64,000 nucleotides of DNA from Lates calcarifer (GCF_001640805.2 NC_066835.1:10544130-10608129), one strand, 5' to 3'. Positions 24,601 to 43,074 are shown, counted from the stretch's first letter. A program made the numbers and translations. Notes: a model not told the origin generated them from the letters alone.

Positions 24601-26813
24601 TGAAATCCTGTGGGGTTGTTGCTATAGCAACAAGTGACCCCACTCAGGACAGCAGTGCCCGTGCTAGTGTTGCCATGACGACAGCCACGGCAAGTCACTC
24701 GCCAGGTGTTTTTTTTTTTTTTGGTCGGGTCAGACAGAAAAAATGTGCCTGTCTCCTGAGAGGATCCTGCTGCTTCTGACAGAAATGTCATGTTGTTATC
24801 TTTAGGAATCCCACCATCACATCTGTGAGGATGGGATGCACATTTAATATGCAGAAATTACAATCAGTGATTACAGGTATTTTACTGTACTGTGTTAAAG
24901 TAGTGAATCCTGTTAAAATTCCTTTAGGCAGAATCTTGAATCTCTAGCAGCTACTTGGTAATATGTATGTGGTTTTAATTATCCTTGGTTCACCACTGAA
25001 GCTAACTAGTACCTTTCACATTATGAATACCTCACCGTAATAAAGTAACAGGTATTCATTGAGCACCTGTATACAGGATGTAACTGATATGAATCTATGT
25101 CTTTCCCTCCTTTAGTTTGGCTCACAGCGAACACTTATCATTAGTACTGTGTTAATTATCCTTGGTTCAAGACCTAGGTTAATTAGCACCTTTGATATTA
25201 TTAGTACCGTCCTTGCACTCACTGCAAGTAAGTAGCCTGTATTCATCACAGAGCACGTCTATGAAGGAACTAAATTATATAACGCCACGTCTCTCCTTCC
25301 CCGAGTTTTGTCTTATAACTCAAACTTGCCATTATGTTGCCAGGGTGACGCAGTGCAAGTACAAGAGGATCGGCTGCCCTTGGCAAGGTCCGTTCCATGA
25401 GCTGCCAGCGCATGAGAGCGAGTGCTCCCATCCCACTAAGACCGGTACAGAGCTGATGGGAATCCTGGGAGAGATGGACCAGAACCACCGCAGAGACATG
25501 CAGCTCTACAACAGCATCTTCAGCCTGCTCTGCTACGAAAAGATTGGGTTTACAGGTATATACATGATGAACATGTTGAACAAAGTGCGCCACTTCTGAA
25601 TCCCACTCTTGACCCTTCTCCACGTTTCAAAACTTGTCTTGTCCATCCAGAGGTGCAGTTCAGGCCGTACCGCACCGACGACTTCATCACTCGCCTGTAC
25701 TACGAAACGCCGCGCTTCACTGTCCTCAACCAGACGTGGGTGCTGAAGGCCCGAGTGAACGACTCCGAGCGCAACCCCAACCTCTCCTGCAAGCGCACCC
25801 TCTCCTTCCAGCTCATCCTCAAAAGCAAGGTACGCACATCGCCCTGTCTGTCTGTGTTTATTTTTAAAGTTTAAGGCACATCACAGTCTACCAGTCTCTA
25901 AAATTTTGGAGCTGTACTGAGAGCTTGAGCATAAATCCTGAAGCCCCTAAATTTAACAATAAGACACTGCGACACAAGAACCCAAATGATTCATCAGCTG
26001 ATATTATTGGCAGATTTTAGTTTATCAAGGGTGTATCGATCTCATCAATTAAAGCTGCAAGGATTGTGTTCAACATTGATCAGTCTACAAATGACTACTA
26101 TAAGTATTTTCTTTGTTAATTGTTTTGGTTTCTGAAATGTCAGTAAATTGTAAAAACTAACAGTTTCCATAGCTCAGAGTGACAGTTTAAAACTGTTTAC
26201 TTCAACAAGAGATCAAAGTCCAAAGTCCGTTAAATATTACATAAGACAAAAAATAAAGAATGAGTTGATTATGAAAATAGTTGCAGATGAAATTTTCTGT
26301 TGATAGACTGGCTGATCATTTCAGCTCTGTGTCTGATAGTAACAAGAAATTGCAGTATTGAAATAACTAAGACAGATTTGAGGTAATTTAAACATTATTG
26401 CCATTACATAGTTTGCCCACCAGAGAGCACTGACAAGTTTGATTTTCAGCTGGAATTCTTACACATGTTGGTCACAGTAAGCAAATGATCGTCTTTATGG
26501 TGAAAAAACTAATATTGGCCAATACATCTGACATCAGTACAGGTCAGGCTCTGTACTCAGCACATGTTCTGGCTAATACATGGTGTTTCTGTGCGTGCAG
26601 GTTAACTCTGCCCTGGAGTGCTCCTTCCTGCTGCTTAAGGGGCCGTACGATGACGTGCGGATCAAGCCAGTCATCCACCACCACTCCTTCAGCAACGACG
26701 CCAACGAGACCGACTATGTCCCCCTGCCCATTTCCGACTCGGTGGAGTGCAACAAACTGCTGGCCGCCAAAAACATCAACTTGCGCCTGTTCATCTTCCA
26801 AGTCCAAAAATAA
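21679..26813 (+). CDS. cyhr1: Cysteine and histidine-rich protein 1 (zinc finger TRAF-type containing 1)
   Basis: Six exons: 21679-21966, 23238-23332, 23991-24134, 25344-25555, 25651-25829 and 26601-26813, all GT-AG, in frame, coding 376 residues. The N-terminal 75 residues are Gly/Ala/Val-rich and disordered. Residues about 80-128 form a RING-type finger ([15 protein letters not shown], then [11 protein letters not shown], then CPNC). Residues about 129-205 form TRAF-type zinc fingers ([21 protein letters not shown] and [20 protein letters not shown]). The rest is a TRAF/MATH-like beta domain ending [10 protein letters not shown]. This layout is that of CYHR1/ZTRAF1, a conserved protein whose mouse form was reported to bind galectin-3; the RING suggests ubiquitin-ligase chemistry, which is inference. 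Every zinc ligand I expect is present. The ATG lies in a CpG-rich leader, and the start is chosen as the first in-frame ATG after the probable acceptor. Confidence 0.93.
24975..25330 (+). repeat. Diverged tandem duplication in cyhr1 intron 3
   Basis: Two copies lie about 177 bases apart, starting at 24975 and 25152. Both begin TTAATTATCCTTGGTTCA and share ACCTTT, GTATTCAT, GAGCAC and a TC-rich stretch near their ends. The second copy runs up to the acceptor of exon 4 (25343). Confidence 0.65.
26045..26335 (+). repeat. Dispersed repeat B, copy 1 (cyhr1 intron 5)
   Basis: It begins near AAAGCTGCAAGG, contains TTAATTGTTTTGG and AAATGTCAG, and ends near GAAAATAGTTGCAGATG. Copies at 28090, 30070, 38630 and 60345 share these blocks in order. 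It resembles an abundant non-coding teleost element full of 'gattaat' words. Confidence 0.5.
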
Positions 26814-27029
26814 AGAGTGAGGGAAGAAGAGGAGGAGGAGAAAGAAGAAGAAGGGTGATGGAGGACAAGGAACAGAGAGAGAGGAAGATTAAAGAGAGAC
26901 ACCACTGAACCACTGATACCTCTTAACACCTGCACACACACACACACACAAATACACACATATACTCACCTCACAATCACGCAGGGTACACACGCCTCCA
27001 CACACACACACACACACACATATATACAG

Positions 27030-27062
<33 letters not shown>

Positions 27063-28089
27063 ACTAATTACACTTACCTCCTTTTACAAGATAGTGAGAC
27101 CCCCATTTGCTCGGGGGGAGCTGTGAGTTGCTATGGAGATGGGTGGGCATTGATATGGGATGGAGGGGTGGGGTGAAACCTGCAAAGGCATAGGTGGGGA
27201 GGGGGGGGTGTCAGAGTGCAGCAAGTGAGCGAGCGAGCGGGAGACGGAGGGAGGGGTGGGCGGGTTGTGAGGCAATTGATGTGTACCCGAGGGGGCTCCC
27301 CGAGGTGAGGCTGCATCTGACCTTTCACCCCCCTGACACCCACAGCCAAAGGTAGCACACACACCAACCAAAGCAGGATTTGCTGGGTGCGTTTGTCTTG
27401 TGCGTGTTTATGTTTGTGTGTGAGTGTGTGTGTGTGTGTGTGTGTGACAGAGAGTTAAGTGACGGACCCTGGAGTGCGGCCCACACTCTGTTTGCATGTT
27501 CAAATGTCCCGAACACATGTGATAATGTGAAAACAGAGCGTCTGACTCTACTGAGCTGTTCTTTGGACATGTGACGGGACGTTGAGGGTGCGTGTGTGAG
27601 AGAGAGCAAGTGTTTGTGTGTGTCTTTCCCCACCCTCCCTCTACGCAGTTTCGTCACCTTTCCCCTCTGTTCTGGCAAATGTTCCCTTTTCGTGTCTCAG
27701 ACTTTTCCAGAGCAGAGGAAAGATGGCGTCCCCACTTTTAACCCTCTTATCTTTCAACAACAGGAGAGATGGCCTGGCTGCATGCTATTTTAGTTCCTCG
27801 ACTTATTCCTCCAGCTGTGGTTATATTTAACCTTCAACACTAATATCGTTTTTATTTCTCTTAACCCTGAATATTTAAGTACCTGTGAACTTTTTTCTTT
27901 TTAGTTGGGTTTTAAGCGTGTGATCGGCTGCCTGTGTGTGTGTGTGTTAACAGAACTGTGAGATTCCTGTTAAAAAAAAAAAAAAAAAAACATGTCCTGA
28001 ACCAGAGTACAATCTTTAGAGTACAGGACCAGCAAGACTGGATTACAGACAGACCTTCAGGAGCCCCAGGTTCACTGTGTCAGTTGTAG

Positions 28090-28365
28090 CTAACTCTTTA
28101 AGTTATTAATTAATCTGCAGATTATTTTCTCAGTTAATTGTTCAGTGTATCAAAAGTTGTAAAAACCACTCATCACTACTTCCCAGAGCCTAAAGTGACA
28201 CCTGTAGATTGTTTGTTTCAGTCCAAAACAAAAAGATACTTAATTTACTATCATACATAACAGAGACAAGGAGCAAATCTTCATATTTAAAATGAAATGA
28301 AAACAAAAAGGAAATGATTAATCCATTTTCAGAATAGTTACAGATTAATTTTCCAATTTGTTTAG
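28090..28365 (+). repeat. Dispersed repeat B, copy 2
   Basis: It shares ATTAATTAATCTGCAGATTA, TTAATTGTTCAG, a CCCAGAGCCTAAAGTGACA block and a terminal ATAGTTACAGATTAAT with the other copies of repeat B. Confidence 0.5.
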
Positions 28366-29280
28366 GAATGTGGACTGTTATAGTACCATTTAAATATTAT
28401 GATGTGATCTTATGGCCCTGTGTCAAAATCTAGGTCCCCCACCTTTACTATTATAGTTTATATTGTGCTCCCATGGTGCATTTTTCACTATTTTCCAAAA
28501 CTGCTTTTTTTTTTTTGTTAAATTTTCTCTGTTCTTCATTTCAACGCACTCACTGGAAATATCATTTCCTGCCATCATGGGAGAACAGCTGAATTCTTTT
28601 GCCATCAATTTAAAGAGTCAGCAGCTTTCACCCAAAACTAGAAGTGTTACAAATCTGATGAATACTAAGAAAATTGTGTGTTTCAGTAAAAGTACCACAA
28701 GCTAACGGACACACAGGAAACCTGGGGTCAGGTCAGGTAGTATTCCAGTAAGAGAGTATTGGTTGGATTCTGGGACTTTGTCCAAAATATAATGAGGATG
28801 TTGGGAACCCGAGGACGACAGGAGCCCAGCTGCAAGATTTTTTTTTACTCCCAATCAGACCTGACCCAGCCACAGGGACTAGTCAACAACCGCAAAAGGA
28901 ACGAAACCCAAACTGTGAGCGCAGAGTCTCAGGGCGATCTGGACTTCGTTGAGTGCTCGGAGCTCAGCCGGCCTCTGGAGAGGACTTTCTCTGGAAGATC
29001 AGACTTTGGGTGGTGATGGATGATGTGTGTATGTGTATGTGTGTGTGTGTGTGTGTGTGGCAGGGGTGGGGATTGGGGGGGGGGTTTACCTTACCACAGT
29101 GACATATTAGTGTTAGACTTACTTGAACGAGAACGAGAAGATGTTACTTAAGTAGATTCTACTGTAAAGCAGATAGATCTCTCTCCTCCTGACCTCTACT
29201 TCCTGTATTTCTGTGTTTTAATGCTTCGTCTCTATGCCAGTGGACTCACTCATCTCACTATGGCTGTACATGTGCCTTTT

Positions 29281-29286
29281 ATTAAA
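29281..29286 (+). promoter_or_regulatory. Probable poly(A) signal of cyhr1 (ATTAAA)
   Basis: ATTAAA lies within TTTTATTAAAGATCATGG and is followed about 30 bases later by a GTGTGTGTGAGTGTC element, as expected for a cleavage site. Confidence 0.4.
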
Positions 29287-29305
29287 GATCATGGAACCTG
29301 CACTG

Positions 29306-30960
29306 CTGCTTTTATGTGTGTGTGAGTGTCTGAATGTAGTAAGGACAAAAATAGAGCCGGCTTTGTGAAACCATCGGTCGGTATAAATTATGCATTCAGT
29401 GCCGCAGTTATGAAATCTAAATTTAATTTTAAAGCCTTGTGTGGATGATGGATATGTTTCATTGAATCTGATGAGGAGAATATGAATCAGTTTCAGTACA
29501 AAAATGAATTACCCAGCATCAGAACAATAACACATTGGCTTATCAGTTAAAGCTCGCATGAAAGTGAAAGTAGTTTTATCACTCTGGTGTAAAATGTCAG
29601 CTGCCTGAAGACTCACAAGGGAAAGAATTTTATATGATACAATATTCCTGTATGTTTGGAGAGATGAATATAGTTTTGAGCTGTGAAGGCTTCTCTCACT
29701 GCAGACATTTTGACTTGTCACAGCAGGAAAGGCCCAGGTGTTTCTGATAACATTAACGATGGCTCTGTTCTACTCAAGACTCCCAGAAATTAATTCTTGT
29801 TATTTACACCTGTGCTTTTCCTTCTTCTGTGTAAAATGCCTTTTTAGTTTTATAGCTGACCACACCTTTATACTTAACGCAGTAGAAAACACACAAGTTT
29901 AATAATGACTGAATTCCATTTACCTGCTTCAGTCCTTCAGGTCCTGGTGTTGTTCACGCTGCCTCACCGTTACACTGTCATGTCTTACTGAGACACTTAA
30001 ATACAGCAGTCTCGTTAATGTTATTAGTAACAGCTGTGTTTTTTTCTGAGGCTTGCTGAACAAACATCATTTTACATTGACAGAAACAGAGCCTGAGATG
30101 ATTATTAGTCAATCAGCAGTAAAACTATCTGCAGAAATTTGGTAATCAAGCCAAAGTTTCACTTGAAAACTTGCTTTTCTTTGCCCACTGTGATGATAAA
30201 CTCAAAATGTCTGGATTCTGGGAGTTTTTTTTTAGACAAAGCAAACAATCAGAGTGAAAGTGTACAATTTCCCAGACTAAAAGAAGAATGAATCAATCAT
30301 CAGCAGATTAAACAATGAAGGAAACAAATGTAGCTGCGTTCCTACAGAGAAATAAACCTTTGGTTCTCCAGTATGAAGGATAAATGATCTAGTGGTGAAA
30401 TTACCTGCATTACTTTACATGTGAGGACAGCGCACTGAGAGTCTTTGAGCAGGAGGGGGCACTAAAGTCTTAGAGTGGAAATCCTCCAGTGGCTTAATGG
30501 GGTATGGTAACTGGAAATGTTCTTTGCTATTTATATATTTTCTAACAGATGTCACATTGGCTTGAAATGTAAAAACCTGAACATCATGGCTCTCTTGTTA
30601 AAAACTCTGTGCGAGTGTCTCAGTCTCATAAAACAAAGACACCCTAAAACTAAACGCCCATAATGATTGAACATATCACTGCTATACATTTCACCTGCAT
30701 GTTAGTTACTCAGACATTAACACAATGTTTATCTCCCATTTATGAACTCAGTACGAGTAACAACCTACATCTGTGCTCTCCCACAGCGCACAACCATGAC
30801 TGTTTCTATTTCACGTTGAGTGTATCCACATATAATGCACTTTATTTCCTGATGTATGTCTCATCATGAGTGCATCCACTCCCATCAGCACCATCATCAA
30901 CATTAGAGGCATAAAGAGTCAGAATGATATAGAAATGTGACCTCGTCAATCCAGCCACAG
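29306..30960. other. Intergenic region between convergent cyhr1 and arpp21
   Basis: No gene is seen. It contains a diverged copy of repeat B in reverse orientation (30070-30350) and otherwise AT-rich unique-looking sequence. Confidence 0.55.
30070..30350 (-). repeat. Dispersed repeat B, copy 3 (reverse orientation)
   Basis: Read on the + strand it carries ATCTGCAGAAATT, CTTGCTTTTCTTTG, GTGATGATAAACTCAAAATG and a late CAGCAGATTAAACAATG. This is the reverse-complement order of the blocks in copies 1 and 2. It is the most diverged copy. Confidence 0.35.
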
Positions 30961-30963
30961 CAC

Positions 30964-30969
30964 TTTATT
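30964..30969 (-). promoter_or_regulatory. Probable poly(A) signal of arpp21 (AATAAA)
   Basis: On the - strand a canonical AATAAA lies about 350 bases after the arpp21 stop. A second AATAAA lies at 30846-30841. The 3' UTR would be roughly 30945-31315. Confidence 0.5.
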
Positions 30970-31315
30970 CTCTTCACACAGTGCATTTCCTTAAAACACA
31001 ATATATAATTTAATATCAATATAAAACTCCATTTGTGTATATAAATTATGCATTCAATACAGCAGCTCTGATATATACTATTAAGCTTTGGTACAGTGGT
31101 ACATTTATGTATCTGAGTGGGTGTATGTTGTGTGTGTACATGCTCGTTGTGTGTGAGTGTTAACGGTGTGCCCTGTGGGCATCATCAGTAAGAAGGCGAG
31201 TGTAGGTGAGAAGGGAGCGGGAGAGGGAGAGTGAAAAAAGAGGTGTTTGTGTTAAATATGTGTGTGAGTTCACAAAGGAACCAAATGTATCATCACTCCA
31301 TCCGTTGAGGCATCA

Positions 31316-37146
<5,831 letters not shown>

Positions 37147-37293
37147 CCTTCTGAACAACACAAAAAACTGACTGTCAGGCTGTGTGGATTTATCTAAATA
37201 ATGCAAGCATTTGTATATTTTACTGCTATGTAAAAAAAATGTCTTCACCAGCATTTGCATGAGCATGTGTTTATGTGTGTATGCTGTTCCTAC

Positions 37294-37457
37294 CTATCTG
37301 GAGTTGTTTACTGGAGAGCCTCACAGGTGAATGATGAGGTCATATATCCCATGTTCCCACAGGGCAGCCAGAAACGCAATTATCTTCTCTCCACCCGTGC
37401 TCGCCTTCTCCACTGTTCCTCTCTTTGCCGACTCTTCACTGGTCAATGGAAAATAGC
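37294..37457 (-). other. arpp21: Probable 5' untranslated exon of arpp21
   Basis: A 164-base exon candidate on the - strand with acceptor CTCTTCAG and donor GTAGGAAC, lying just upstream of the ATG-containing exon (37150-36985). It has no long frame in phase with the main ATG but contains a short upstream ORF that starts ATGGGATATATG and stops after 14 codons within the exon. Call is by splice signals and position only. Confidence 0.4.
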
Positions 37458-37812
37458 CTGAAGAGATTGAAAAACACAGGGAAAAAAACAGTGTTAGTGG
37501 TCACTGTACAACAGAAACACCACTACACTATTTCACACACATACACACTCTCACACTCATGCACTCTCATATCAAACAGTTGCCAGTACATAAAAGCATA
37601 GCTGCTGGAAATGACATCAAGTAGCTAAGCTTATGTGTGTGTCTGTGTATGTGTGTGTTAACCTCTGTCTAGGCTTCCCAAATGCTCTCCAGCTGACAGT
37701 TATTACAGTAAATCTGCCTGTGCATCTGTGATGGTAACATATAGGCCTGTGCCTGGCTGTGGTATTTGTTTGTGTATTTACATGTGTGTAGCTCATGTAA
37801 ACGCATGTCTGA

Positions 37813-37844
<32 letters not shown>

Positions 37845-38629
37845 TGTGTGTTTGAGTGTGTCCTCGAGCTTTTCTTAGAAACAGCAGCTGTGGAGAGTAT
37901 CATCCGATCCGCCAGCACTGATATTCCCAGAATGCCAAGCTGAGTCTGTGATCCCAGTGGTAAGAATATTGCCGAGACCAAAGAGATAGACACACACAAG
38001 AGGAAGTGGCATTCCACCGTCTTTTCCAAAGGGCCAACTGCGTTCAGTGGGGACACATTCCACTGTAACATGGAGCTCAAGGGGACACTTATTCCTGTAA
38101 CACCTGGGACAGAATAACGAGCTCAGAGGATGCTGAGTCCCATAACATGGTTATTTAACACCCGACTGGAGATAACAGCAGTTTTTAAAAAAAGACCCCC
38201 GTCAGTCCATGTGCAACTAAAGTGGTGTTTACTTCCTGTGCCGCCTCGATGAAACACAATACATGACAGCAGCGATTCCACTCGGAAAAAATATTTTTAG
38301 TATGGAAGTGAGCCGTCTGAAATGTCTGCATGTGTTGCTCTAAAATTTTTATGGTGTGAATATCATCATCAAAATTAATATGATATGTGGCACTTTTACA
38401 TTTGTAAAAATAATTAATACATACTGTACTTTAGCTGGTTAGTGTGATAACAAATTCGTGGCATGACAACTGTAAATGTTTTTTACTGATATATATTGGT
38501 ATTGATTATTGTTCCACTCACACTTAAAAGACCATTTCACATGAAGGTTTCCGAAAAAATTAAGTCTTGTGATGTAACTCTCTCTTTGAGTCGAAGGCCA
38601 TTGCTAACTATGTATTGAAAAGATGTGAT

Positions 38630-38905
38630 AGACACAAAATTCATCTGAAATTATTTTGATAGTTGATTCATTGTTTGCATAAATTTTCAGGCAACAATTA
38701 CACAACATGTCCTGGTTTCAGTTTCTCAAATGGGATGATTTGCTGCTTTTCTGTCGTATATAATAGTGAACAAAATGTCTTTATATTTTTGAGTGTTGCT
38801 CATAAAAAAATTATCGAGGTTAAGGGGGCTCTGGTCAATTGCAATGCATTTTTTCACTCATCTCTGACAATTTATAGACAAGACAATTAATCAAGAAAAT
38901 ACTCT
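38630..38905 (-). repeat. Dispersed repeat B, copy 4 (reverse orientation)
   Basis: Contains TTCAGTTTCTCAAATGGGAT, GATTTGCTGCTTTTCTGTCG, and GACAATTTATAGACAAGACA before AATTAATCAAGAAAAT. Its reverse complement follows copy 2 at 28090-28365 block by block (for example AATATGAAGATTTGCTCCTT in the complement of that copy). Confidence 0.5.
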
Positions 38906-39479
38906 GCAAATGAAAACATAATGAAACTAGTCTGCTGTTTGTTAGAGCAGGATGCTGCGAACAATCTGTATCTCTGTCTTAGTGCGGTGGTCTACTGCAG
39001 CCTAGGGAGGAAGAAACGGTCCGCGGGCATACAAACACTCAAAAGGACATAATAACTTGGGAGGCTCCCTAATGTGCTGTTGACAGGTTCTTGCTGAGGT
39101 GTCCTTTAACCAAACAGACCAGCTTCACTGCTGCACTGTAGCTGACCTCAGATGCAGAGGCGAAGGGCAGGGAAAAAACGATACATGTCATTTAATTATT
39201 GCAATCAATGAAAACTGTGTATAAAATAAGAGAAAACATGAACTGTAGTAGAGCTATAGCAATCAGAGAGGAATGGGAACACAGCAGGAGAAGACAGAGA
39301 GGGAAAAGAATGACATGGGACAGATACACTAGAGAGAAAACAAGATGAATGGGAGGCGAGGGAAGCAGGGGATGAGGAGAGATGAGGAAACAGTCTGCAG
39401 GGACTTTAAAGGTGAAGAGGGGTGAGGGAAGGCGATGGAGAAAGAAAAAAGTGAGGAATTAGTGATAGAGAGGCTTGCA

Positions 39480-39790
39480 GCACAGTCTGTCTCCGGGCTT
39501 TTCAGCCGACGGCCATGAAGAGGGGATTTGAGTGGAGCTACCAGTTTTTGAGCTGAGCGCTGCAGAAGCGGCCGGCCGCCCGGGGAGAAGGTGTGACACG
39601 ATCATTAGCGCGTGACGGATGGCGGCGGGAGGCAGGGAGCGCCAGTACCCGCTACATCATCATCCATCTGCTGCTCTCCCCGAAGCCTCCAGCCTCGGAG
39701 CCACTTACTCACCAGGACACCTTTCTTCTCCAGCCAAAAGCTGCCTGGCTCATCTACACTGACACACAGGCAGGCCAGTGGGAAAACATC
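39480..39790. promoter_or_regulatory. GC- and CpG-rich block, possible internal arpp21 promoter
   Basis: CpGs cluster (CGGCCGGCCGCCCGGGG at about 39568) inside AT-rich surroundings. On the - strand a good donor (CCTG then GTGAGTAAGT) sits at 39713. Mammalian ARPP21 makes several isoforms from different starts, so an alternative first exon is reasonable, but nothing here proves one. Confidence 0.3.
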
Positions 39791-41901
39791 CAAAAGCTAC
39801 TTTAGATGGCCATTGTCAGCTGAAGCAAGTTATATTAAGTCCTTAAGCCCAGTACAATCCAGTTTGTAATTAAGACCACTGAAAAATCTGTCTTTGAATA
39901 CCAGGACTATAATTATCAGTGGTTGTTGTATCGTTTTAACACTGTATGCTTGTATTTATCATCTTTCCCTCTCCACTTATAGACATTTATCTGTGCATTT
40001 TACTAGGACATTCTGCTCTGCTTTCTCTTTTTTTATTAGCATTCTTCCATCTCAAGAAAACCTATAAAAACTAGAAAACATCATTGCCTATGGTCACAGA
40101 AGCTGCTGTTTGTGTTTTGTCTCTAAGGTTGCAGCTGAATTTAAAAGGGGATTTTATGTTTTCTCCCCCTCAGCTCGGCGCTCATTAGGAAATGATTCAG
40201 CAAGGAGACCAAAAACCGAGAGAGCAGGTCTCCCTGGTTTAAAACAATAATTGAGAATTTTGAGGCAAACTCAGAGCCTTCAGCGCTTTGTTTATCCATT
40301 ATGCGCACAGGCTTTGCCCCCAAGCCTCTAATTGGGCTGCTTTTGTTTTCTCTCTCACATTACAGGGTATTTTGTTTTTTCTTACCACATTTTGTGTGTT
40401 TGTGTGTGTGTATGTGTGTGTGTGTGTGTGGGGGGTTATATATACATATATTGTTGCCTCATCTGTGCTTGCTCCTTTTATATTTGCAGCTGAAATATTT
40501 CCTTTCTTTGCAGGTTTTACTTTCTTCTTTGCCTTAAATATGCTTCTTGCTGCAGCATATTTAAGTCAAATAAAACAGGTCATGAATTATTTCTCCCTCC
40601 ACTTTAAGACAAGCGAAGAACAAAAAGTAGGCTACTCGTGAAATTTAGGTTACATTGTCCTTTGAGTCACCAGCACCTGGGCAGCCACAGCAGCCTTACT
40701 GCCGAAGTGACTTGTGGGTGCGACAGCTGTGGTATTCTGCAGCTGAACTCAAACCTGACACGGGGGGGAAATACCTGCATATACACGAGCACACAGAAGA
40801 GTACAAAGTGGTGGTCGTGAGGGGCTACTTCACATGAAATACGCTTCGTAACTCTTTGCAGTTCACGCTAAAACCTGATGGCAGCTTGACAGTGCAGCAG
40901 CGCACACACGTTTAAACGGAAGATGCGATAAGTAGGCTAAAACAAACAGGTGTCATCTTCATGAACAACTTTGCGGCATCCTGTTAACCCATATATCACG
41001 ACCGAACAATAACGGCGCTCGATGGGCATGTGCGATCTACTTTTCGGGATGGGACTCTCTCGGTCTTGGATGACTGACTGCAGAAAGCCGGTAAGAGCCG
41101 TGCCTGCATGTATGAGTGTGTGTGTGCGTGTGTGTGTGTGTGTTTGTGTCGCATTACCGTGACCCAGGCTAAGCTGAAACATCGGGCTATTTTTACACCC
41201 GGGCAGGGGAGTGAACCTCCTGCTCCGGGACTTCACTGTGCTGTCAGCTGCATGTGGAGCACGGAGGACGGCGGACGAAGGATACACAGCGGGGGGAGGA
41301 CTAGTGTGCAGTCAGGTTTATGGCTGCTAACAGAGAGGAACTTTTATCTGACAAAAAACACCGGGGAATTGGCAACTTAAATCACCTTTAAACTCATCAC
41401 ATTTCTACTCTCAAACACAAAACAACCAAAAATATTAAGACAGAAGCAGGTGCTTTTAAAATCACTAGTTAAAAACCGGGCTGGCATTTTTATCCAATAT
41501 GTATGTGTTAGGATAAAAAGTATATATTTATACAACACATTTACCGACTCGTAAATGACCGTTATCTTTCATTCAGCGGCGTCGCTAACGTTTCAGACCC
41601 GGGGGAAATGCGACTGATAGCTGCGCTCCGGGCGCAGTTAGCTAGTTACATCTCCCAATTTAGCCGTTTTCACAGAGGACTTTCGGCTAAATTATACAAA
41701 ATTTCGCAACCTAATGTGTTGTTTTATCGCCCTACTTCATTATCAGGTGTGTTTAATGTCGCAAAAGTACTAGCAAGAGGAAGCTGCGTTGACAAAACAC
41801 CATCAAAAAGACAGCAAGAAGCGTCGATGTGAGTAACCGTTAATCAAGCTAATCGAGGAGATGTACAACCATCACCGCGGTGACAGCGTCCGTTATCTTA
41901 C

Positions 41902-42230
41902 CGTGAGCTGATGTCTCCCTCCCTCCGTGGGCTTCTGCCGGTGTAGCCTACCGACCGACGGACTGCCGTACACCCAGCGTCTGTTGACTGGTGAGGTCCG
42001 TTGCTCCTCCTCCGCCTTTTGCCTGTCTGTGTCGGAACAGGAGGAGCGGGAGGGGAGGGGTGGAGGAGGAGGAGGAAGAGGAGGAGCAGGGCCGACAGCT
42101 CTGAACCCTGAGCCACGCGCCCACACACTCGCAAGGAATGCACGAGAGCCAGTGCTCCACCAGCCCACTCATCTCTATCTCTGTCCCTGTCTGTCGCTCC
42201 TGTGCTGTCTCTCTCTCTCGGTCCTCCATC
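41902..42230 (-). other. arpp21: Probable first (untranslated) exon and promoter of arpp21
   Basis: A GC-rich stretch on the - strand ends in a strong donor, CTCACG then GTAAGATA, at 41902. It contains GGAGGA-type purine repeats and no frame that joins arpp21 in phase. CpGs extend over about 41880-42130. Distance and orientation fit a 5' leader exon spliced across the intron to 37457 or 37150. A divergent + strand transcript from the same CpG block is also possible. Confidence 0.4.
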
Positions 42231-43074
42231 TCGTTTCAGCTCTGCTTCTTTTACTACCTCAATTACTGCAGTAACTGACTTCAACACGTGAAGAGACACA
42301 AAAATAAACTCTCTCTTATGCCTTCATCAAAGCTAAAGATACGCCTTTTATGCAGTGGTGGGATGTACACTTTACTCAAGTGTTGTACTTAAAGTACGAA
42401 ACTGAGTGTACTAGCCTACAACATTACACTTATGAGACAACAGGAACAGACAAGGAAAGGGCCCCCTCCTACATAGACTTGAAAGAGACGTCATTTGTGG
42501 TTTTGTGTTCTTTAGTGCTCATTTTGCATCCCTTTGTGGCTGTTTGCATGTCTTTGTGGTCATTTGATGCCAAGTTGTTTATCTTTGTGGTGATTTTGAG
42601 TTTCTTTCAGTGACATTTTTAAATCAAGAGCAGGGGTCCCCTGACTCCTGTGGTCAGCCGGGCGTGTGCGTTAGGCCTGTTCAATAATCCATCCATACTT
42701 GTACTTCAGTACAATTAAAGGAAATTATTCTATTGACACCAATATATTTATCTGACAGTTTAGTTACTTTACACATTAAGATTTTACACATAGAACCTAT
42801 GAAGCACTGAGCTGATGATACACTGACACAGATTAAACTATCCATCAATATATGAAGTACTTACACACTCAACTAGCTACAACAGTAAAATGCTGCCTAC
42901 ACAGTCCCAATACTCTATGTACATTTTACTAATAATAAATATATACTTTTATCTAAGTGACACGTTCAATGCAGGACCTTTACTTGTAACGGAGTATTTT
43001 CACATTGCAGTATTGCTAATTTTAATTTCAAGAGTCTGAAAACTTTATCTTTAAACTTTATATTTGCAAAGTTT

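Larger units (their letters stand above)
26814..29305 (+). other. Probable 3' UTR of cyhr1 and low-complexity DNA
   Basis: After the stop the sequence holds purine-rich tracts, CA runs (about 26935-26950, 27000-27019 and 27031-27061), a G-rich stretch (27136-27264), an A19 run (27972-27990), a copy of repeat B (28090-28365), and a GT run (29036-29059) followed by a G run. ATTAAA at 29281-29286, followed by a GT-rich element, is the best poly(A) site, which makes a 3' UTR of about 2.5 kb. The UTR extent is inference. Confidence 0.45.
37458..41901. other. Probable 5' intron(s) of arpp21
   Basis: No coding exon is supported. It holds a GT microsatellite (about 37816-37850), a copy of repeat B (38630-38905), a GC-rich block (about 39480-39790), and short GT runs near 40400 and 41110. 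CpG density rises again at 41020-41310. Confidence 0.45.

Noticed and set aside
27972..27990. A19 run as a retroposed-gene tail
   Set aside because: No upstream intronless coding sequence and no flanking target duplication; simple A run.
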